This document shows, in pieces, positions 6,759-9,931 of a stretch of 9,931 nucleotides of DNA. The position numbers were made by a program, and so were the translations under genes. This DNA comes from Candidatus Coatesiibacteriota bacterium (GTDB taxonomy: Bacteria > B130-G9). The stretch spans positions 1 to 9,931 of the forward strand of contig QMNL01000032.1 of NCBI GenBank assembly GCA_003647755.1, read 5' to 3'. The notes beneath the pieces are model-generated. The model did not search any database, had not been told where the DNA came from, and was given only the letters and a program-made list of their open reading frames with translations. Every line of letters begins with the position of its first letter. The stretch's first letter is position 1.

Positions 6759-7601
6759 CTATAAAATCACCTCCGCACGCCTCGCCGCGTGGCACTGAAG
6801 GTTGACCGCGACCGGAAGCGAGGCGATGTGGCACGGCGCCGCCTCGATGTGGACCGCAAGCGCCGTAGTCTTCCCTCCGAAACCGAGCGGGCCGATGCCG
6901 AGCGCGTTTACGTCTTCGAGCATCTGTCGCTCGAGACCATCGTAGAAGGCATCCTTGTGTCGGGATCCGATCTTTCTAAGGAGCGCAAGTTTGGCAAGCT
7001 TCGGACACTCATCGAAGGAGCCTCCGATACCGACGCCAACTGTGATGGGCGGGCAGGCCTTGGCCCCGGCAGCGTCAACGCACTCAGCGACGACCCTTCT
7101 GACGCCAGCTGCTCCGTCAGACGGCGAGAGCATCACGCAGGAGCTCATGTTCTCGCTCCCGCTGCCCTTTGGCATGAAACGGAGCCTCAACTTATCGCCC
7201 TCGAGCTGCCTTATATGCACATACGGCGGCGTGTTGTCGCCTGTGTTCTCTCGCTGGAAGGGGTCTCGCACGACCGATTTTCTCAGGTAGTGTTCGCCAT
7301 ATCCTCTCCGCGTGCCCGCGGCCAAGGCCTGCTCCAACGTCATCCCCTCTATCCGCACATCGCGGCCCATCTCGACGAAAAACACCGCGAGGCCACAGTC
7401 CTGACATATCGGGAACTTGCCCTCTCTGGCGATCTATGCATTGCGCAGTATGGACAGAAGAACTCGTTTTCCCACCGGGGAGCTTTCGTTCGCGACAGCC
7501 CGCTCAAGCGCAGCTACCACATCGTCAGGCAGCTCGTAGTTGGCCCTCCGGCAAAGCTCCGCAACGGCGTCTATTACGCTCCTAGCATCGATCTCTCGCA
7601 T
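6759..7601 (-). pseudogene. Class I fumarate hydratase-type alpha subunit, interrupted by an in-frame TAG
   Basis: Reading from ATG 7601 gives a full-length 280-codon alpha subunit with one internal stop, TAG at 7436-7434 (codon 56). Both sides match the family in the same frame: before the stop MREIDARSVIDAVAELCRRA through VLLSILRNA, after it IAREGKFPICQDCG. Relatives usually have Glu, Lys or Asp at this point. The three Fe-S ligand cysteines are present: C66 in ICQDCG, C183 in KACPP and C270 in NLQCHAARR. LRKSVV (106-111), the DNTPP motif and GSGSEN (146-151) are also intact. The downstream open part alone (from GTG 7385) lacks C66 and cannot be a working enzyme. AAGGGG lies 5 bases before the ATG. 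The terminal stop is also TAG. An assembly error, a recent null mutation or readthrough would all fit. Confidence 0.88.
6767..6774 (-). promoter_or_regulatory. Strong Shine-Dalgarno site of the fumarase beta gene
   Basis: The minus-strand GGAGGTGA is a near-perfect complement to the 16S 3' end. It lies 9 bases before the beta ATG and inside the last codons of the alpha gene. It fixes the beta start and would allow beta translation even if alpha translation stops early. Confidence 0.8.
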
Positions 7602-7658
7602 TCTGGCCCCTTGAAGCCGCTATCCCTCAGCCCAAAATCTCCACTTCACCGCAAAGCG

Positions 7659-8978
7659 TCAGAGCTTGGCCAGGAACTCACCCAAGATGTCATCCAGCGT
7701 CGGCGAGCCGATCTCCTGCAGTTCGTAGCCAACTCGCATCGATGGCTTATCGATCTCGATAAGGCCACCAAGATTGATCGGCGTTCCGATCAGGACCACG
7801 TCACATGGCGTCTTGTTAATAGTGTCCTCGAGGTCCTTGATCTGCTTATCCGAGTAACCCATCGCTGGCAACAGCGTCCCGATGCCGGGGTACTTCTCGA
7901 AAGTGGCGCGGATTGTATCAACGCAATAGGGCCTGGGGTCGATGATCTCGCTTGCGCCATATTGCCTGGCGGCAATGACCGCGGCGCCGTACTTCATTCC
8001 GCCGTGCGTCAGCGTGGGCCCGTCCTCTACGCACAGAACTCGCTTCCCCCTGATGGCCGCTGGGTCATCCACCGTCAGCGGCGAGGCGGCCATAACTACC
8101 GTGGCCTTCGGATTGATCGTCCTGGCGGCCTCAAAAACGCTCTCGATCTTCTCCGGCTCGGCCGTAACAACCTTGTTGATCACCAGCACGTCCGCCATCC
8201 TGAGGTTGGTCTCGCCCGGGTGGTATTTCAGCTCGTGGCCTGCCCGATGTGGGTCAAGGACGACGATATGCAGGTCTGGGCTGAAGAACGGGATGTCGTT
8301 ATTGCCACCATCCCAGAGAACGATCTCCGCCTCTTTCTGGGCAGCCTCAGCTATCCTTGCGTAGTCCACACCAGCGAAGACCACGTTACCGCGTTTGATA
8401 TGAGGCTCGTACTCCTCACGCTCCTCTATCGTGCACTTCTGCTTGACCAAGTCGTCCATGCTCCCAAAACGCTGAACTGCTTGCCTTGCCAGGTCGCCAT
8501 ACGGCATGGGATGCCGAATGACGGCGACTTTCTTGCCGTGCTTCCGCAGTATCTCGCTGACTCTCCGTGTGGTTTGGCTCTTCCCGCAGCCAGTCCGAAC
8601 CGCGCAGATAGCCACCACGGGCTTATTGATCTTCAGCATCGAACTGCTCGTGCCTAAAAGCATGAAATCAGCCCCTGCCGCCATTGCCCGAGAGGCGCTG
8701 TGCATCACGTGCTCGTGCGTTATGTCGCTATATGAGAAGCAAACGACGTCAATCTTCTTCTCTTTGATCACCGACTCGAGCTCATCCTCGGCATAAATTG
8801 GAATGCCCTGCGGATATAGCTTGCCGGCGAGCTCCGGCGGGTATTTCCTGCCCTCGATGTTTGGGATTTGCGTGGCCGTAAAGCAGACCACATCATAATC
8901 ATCGTTATCCCTAAAATGCATGTTGAAATCGTGGAAGTCCCTTCCAGCAGCACCCATAATGAGCACACGTTTCCGCAT
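7659..8978 (-). CDS. Cyclic 2,3-diphosphoglycerate synthetase-like P-loop protein (COG2403 type)
   Basis: A 439-residue cytosolic protein resembling the methanogen enzyme that cyclises 2,3-diphosphoglycerate with ATP. The N-terminal part (1-115) looks like a Rossmann-type domain: RVLIMGAAGRDFHDFN at the start, VVCFTATQIPN near 30-40, and DVVCFSYSDI near 77-86. A P-loop AVRTGCGKS (126-134) follows, then RHPMPYGDL (155-163), WDGGNNDIPF and VLVINKV (nucleotide-binding strands). A conserved-looking HGGMKYGAA segment lies in the last third. The ATG is preceded by AGAGGG about 9 bases away. It is the first gene of a presumed operon with the fumarase subunits, 57 bases before alpha. In bacteria the real substrate of these homologs is not established, so the enzyme name is by family only. 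Confidence 0.88.
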   Translation of the reverse strand: MRKRVLIMGAAGRDFHDFNMHFRDNDDYDVVCFTATQIPNIEGRKYPPELAGKLYPQGIPIYAEDELESVIKEKKIDVVCFSYSDITHEHVMHSASRAMAAGADFMLLGTSSSMLKINKPVVAICAVRTGCGKSQTTRRVSEILRKHGKKVAVIRHPMPYGDLARQAVQRFGSMDDLVKQKCTIEEREEYEPHIKRGNVVFAGVDYARIAEAAQKEAEIVLWDGGNNDIPFFSPDLHIVVLDPHRAGHELKYHPGETNLRMADVLVINKVVTAEPEKIESVFEAARTINPKATVVMAASPLTVDDPAAIRGKRVLCVEDGPTLTHGGMKYGAAVIAARQYGASEIIDPRPYCVDTIRATFEKYPGIGTLLPAMGYSDKQIKDLEDTINKTPCDVVLIGTPINLGGLIEIDKPSMRVGYELQEIGSPTLDDILGEFLAKL

Positions 8979-9504
8979 AGTCGTAAGCCCTCTTTTCGTT
9001 TCACATCTTTGCTACTGCTAAAACAACTCAGACATCGTGCCCCAATAGGCAATCATGTCAAGCCTGACCAATGAGGACCAGTCTTCGCAATGCTTTGGAA
9101 TGTGACAGCGTTGACGGTCACAGGTCCGTGTAACTTGAGGACCGTAGGCCACAGGACATCCGCTAATCGGGACGCGGAGGTCTTGGTGTTTTCCCGCACG
9201 GAAATGCTGCAGGAAATCAGACATTTGGTCGAGTAAAGTGGTGCCGTGCTCAGATAGGCCTCACGTTCTATATAAGAGCCCATCGACGTCATGTAGGGGT
9301 ACCTGCCTTACCGCACCCTCGTTATGATCTGCCAAACGCACATACGGCGGGGCCTGTCCCCACCCTTGAATCTGCGTAATCTGCGGACAAATGCACACGC
9401 GGAAGGCCGGCGCTACACCGCACTGCCGCGTTACAGCCCTGAAAGCTTGTAGAACCGTAACTGCCCCTGCTTATTGCCCGTCCCGTATGCGGGATAGACC
9501 AGCG
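8979..9504. other. 526-base gap without a convincing gene
   Basis: No frame here gives recognisable protein sequence; the short open frames have the composition of chance frames. The left end should hold the leader of the synthetase-like gene. A perfect -35-like TTGACA sits on the minus strand at 9061-9056, about 80 bases before the ATG, but no good -10 follows at the right distance. Near 9349-9386 are a small hairpin and a tandem 9-mer (listed separately). A 5-bp hairpin TCCCG/CGGGA (9481-9494) lies 10 bases past the metallophosphoesterase stop and could be a weak terminator, although no T-run follows. Confidence 0.5.
9349..9386. repeat. Small hairpin plus tandem 9-mer, repeat-like debris
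   Basis: GGGGCCTGTCCCC (9349-9361) has 4-bp GC arms around a 5-base loop. It is followed by AATCTGCGT-AATCTGCGG (9369-9386), two tandem copies of a 9-mer differing at the last base. Both motifs resemble low-complexity intergenic repeats that I have seen in many bacterial genomes; that is recollection, not a search. No second copy occurs in the window. Confidence 0.4.
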
Positions 9505-9931
9505 TCAGAGCTCCGTAACCTCCACGTTCATCGTGGAAAGGTCGAGAATCACGACCGAGGCGCGCTTGGTGAGATAGCCGCAGCACTCGCCCGGGTTTAT
9601 CAGAAGCGCCTCGCGGTTATCGACCCTCATCTTGTGCGTGTGGCCGTGTATGACAACGTCGTAATCCCTCGACCTTGAGACCGATTCAATGAAGTCGGGC
9701 TGGTGGAAGACGAGAATCCGTTTGCCATCCAACTCCAAAGAGAAGTACCGCTCGTGAAACTTCGCTATTCCTTTGAACGATTCGATCAGGAACAGCTTGT
9801 CGCCATCGTTGTTGCCGAACACGGCCTCCATCGGGCACTTGAGCTTCCTGAAGACCTTCGCAGTGAATGGGGAGATGATGTCCCCCGCATGAATGACCTG
9901 GTCAACCTTCTGCTCGTTAAAAAACTTTACA
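9505..9931 (-). CDS. YfcE/MJ0936-type metallophosphoesterase, 5' end outside the window
   Basis: A calcineurin-like phosphodiesterase of the small YfcE/MJ0936 group, with two metal ions in the active site. The frame is open from 9505 to the window edge, so about 141 codons are visible and the N-terminal DxH motif must lie outside. Visible ligands and motifs in order are HAGDI (the GD motif), GNND (the GNHD/E motif, here GNND), VFHQPD, GHTHK near the end, and NPGE. The ATG at 9831 is internal (after KLKCP), not the start, because conserved HAGD sequence precedes it in frame. Family members act on phosphodiesters in vitro and their cellular substrates are mostly unknown. A 526-base gap separates it from the synthetase-like gene. 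Confidence 0.9.
   Translation of the reverse strand, partial: VKFFNEQKVDQVIHAGDIISPFTAKVFRKLKCPMEAVFGNNDGDKLFLIESFKGIAKFHERYFSLELDGKRILVFHQPDFIESVSRSRDYDVVIHGHTHKMRVDNREALLINPGECCGYLTKRASVVILDLSTMNVEVTEL

Noticed and set aside
7434..7436. General reassignment of TAG to an amino acid
   Set aside because: birA and the alpha gene both end in TAG at the expected length, and the frames after those stops give no family sequence.
7192..7601. A separate short protein upstream of the alpha fragment
   Set aside because: The frame from 7601 to 6759 is a single alpha subunit once the TAG at codon 56 is allowed for, so splitting it into two genes is not supported.
6789..8657. A 622-codon open frame on the plus strand, the longest in the window
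   Set aside because: It lies antisense to the fumarase alpha and synthetase-like genes, which carry clear family motifs on the minus strand. Its product has no recognisable motif. It is a mirror effect of codon bias.
9018..9292. Two minus-strand frames of 68 and 79 codons in the right-hand gap
   Set aside because: No family motif, no good ribosome-binding site, and overlapping frames of similar quality; chance frames.
7217..9350. The 13-mer GCACATACGGCGG occurs at 7217-7229 and 9338-9350
   Set aside because: About one shared 13-mer is expected by chance in a window of this size, and one copy is in coding sequence.

Overview
The window reads as chromosomal DNA of an uncultured, moderately GC-rich bacterium (a few lines counted by hand give about 52-65% G+C). 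No rRNA, tRNA, CRISPR array, transposase or phage gene is visible. The mix of families (class I two-subunit fumarase, a homolog of the archaeal cyclic 2,3-diphosphoglycerate synthetase, a dockerin-like calcium-binding protein, a long-form PurC) suggests a poorly sampled anaerobic or candidate-phylum lineage, but nothing here fixes the taxonomy.

Left end, plus strand (1-1816): two late cobalamin genes, cobT (nucleotide loop assembly) and cobS (cobalamin synthase), coupled by an ATGA overlap. A third gene, cobD, starts by a GTGA overlap with cobS but keeps only about 18 recognisable codons.

Junction (1813-2058): the cobD fragment runs into a 34-nt palindromic element with 8-bp arms. On the other strand this abuts a decayed piece of dprA. 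Coding direction also switches here. The spot is either a real gene graveyard and rearrangement point or an assembly join at a dispersed repeat.

Centre, minus strand (5893 down to 2059): a tight operon. It runs from a secreted or membrane-anchored dockerin-like/TonB-C-terminal-like protein to purC (purine synthesis), birA (biotin ligase without the DNA-binding domain), coaX (type III pantothenate kinase) and a conserved protein of unknown function. The last four genes overlap, so purine, biotin and coenzyme A functions are co-expressed.

Right, minus strand (8978 down to 6191): a cyclic 2,3-diphosphoglycerate synthetase-like P-loop protein, then the alpha and beta subunits of a class I fumarase/tartrate dehydratase-type Fe-S hydro-lyase. 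The alpha gene carries an in-frame TAG at codon 56, just before its first Fe-S cysteine motif, although the rest of the gene is intact.

Far right: a 526-base gap without a convincing gene, holding repeat-like fragments, then the 3' part of a YfcE/MJ0936-type metallophosphoesterase that runs off the window.

I found no multi-gene system that I would call new. The points that most deserve a second look are the interrupted fumarase alpha gene, the cobD/palindrome/dprA junction, and the dockerin plus TonB-like domain combination.
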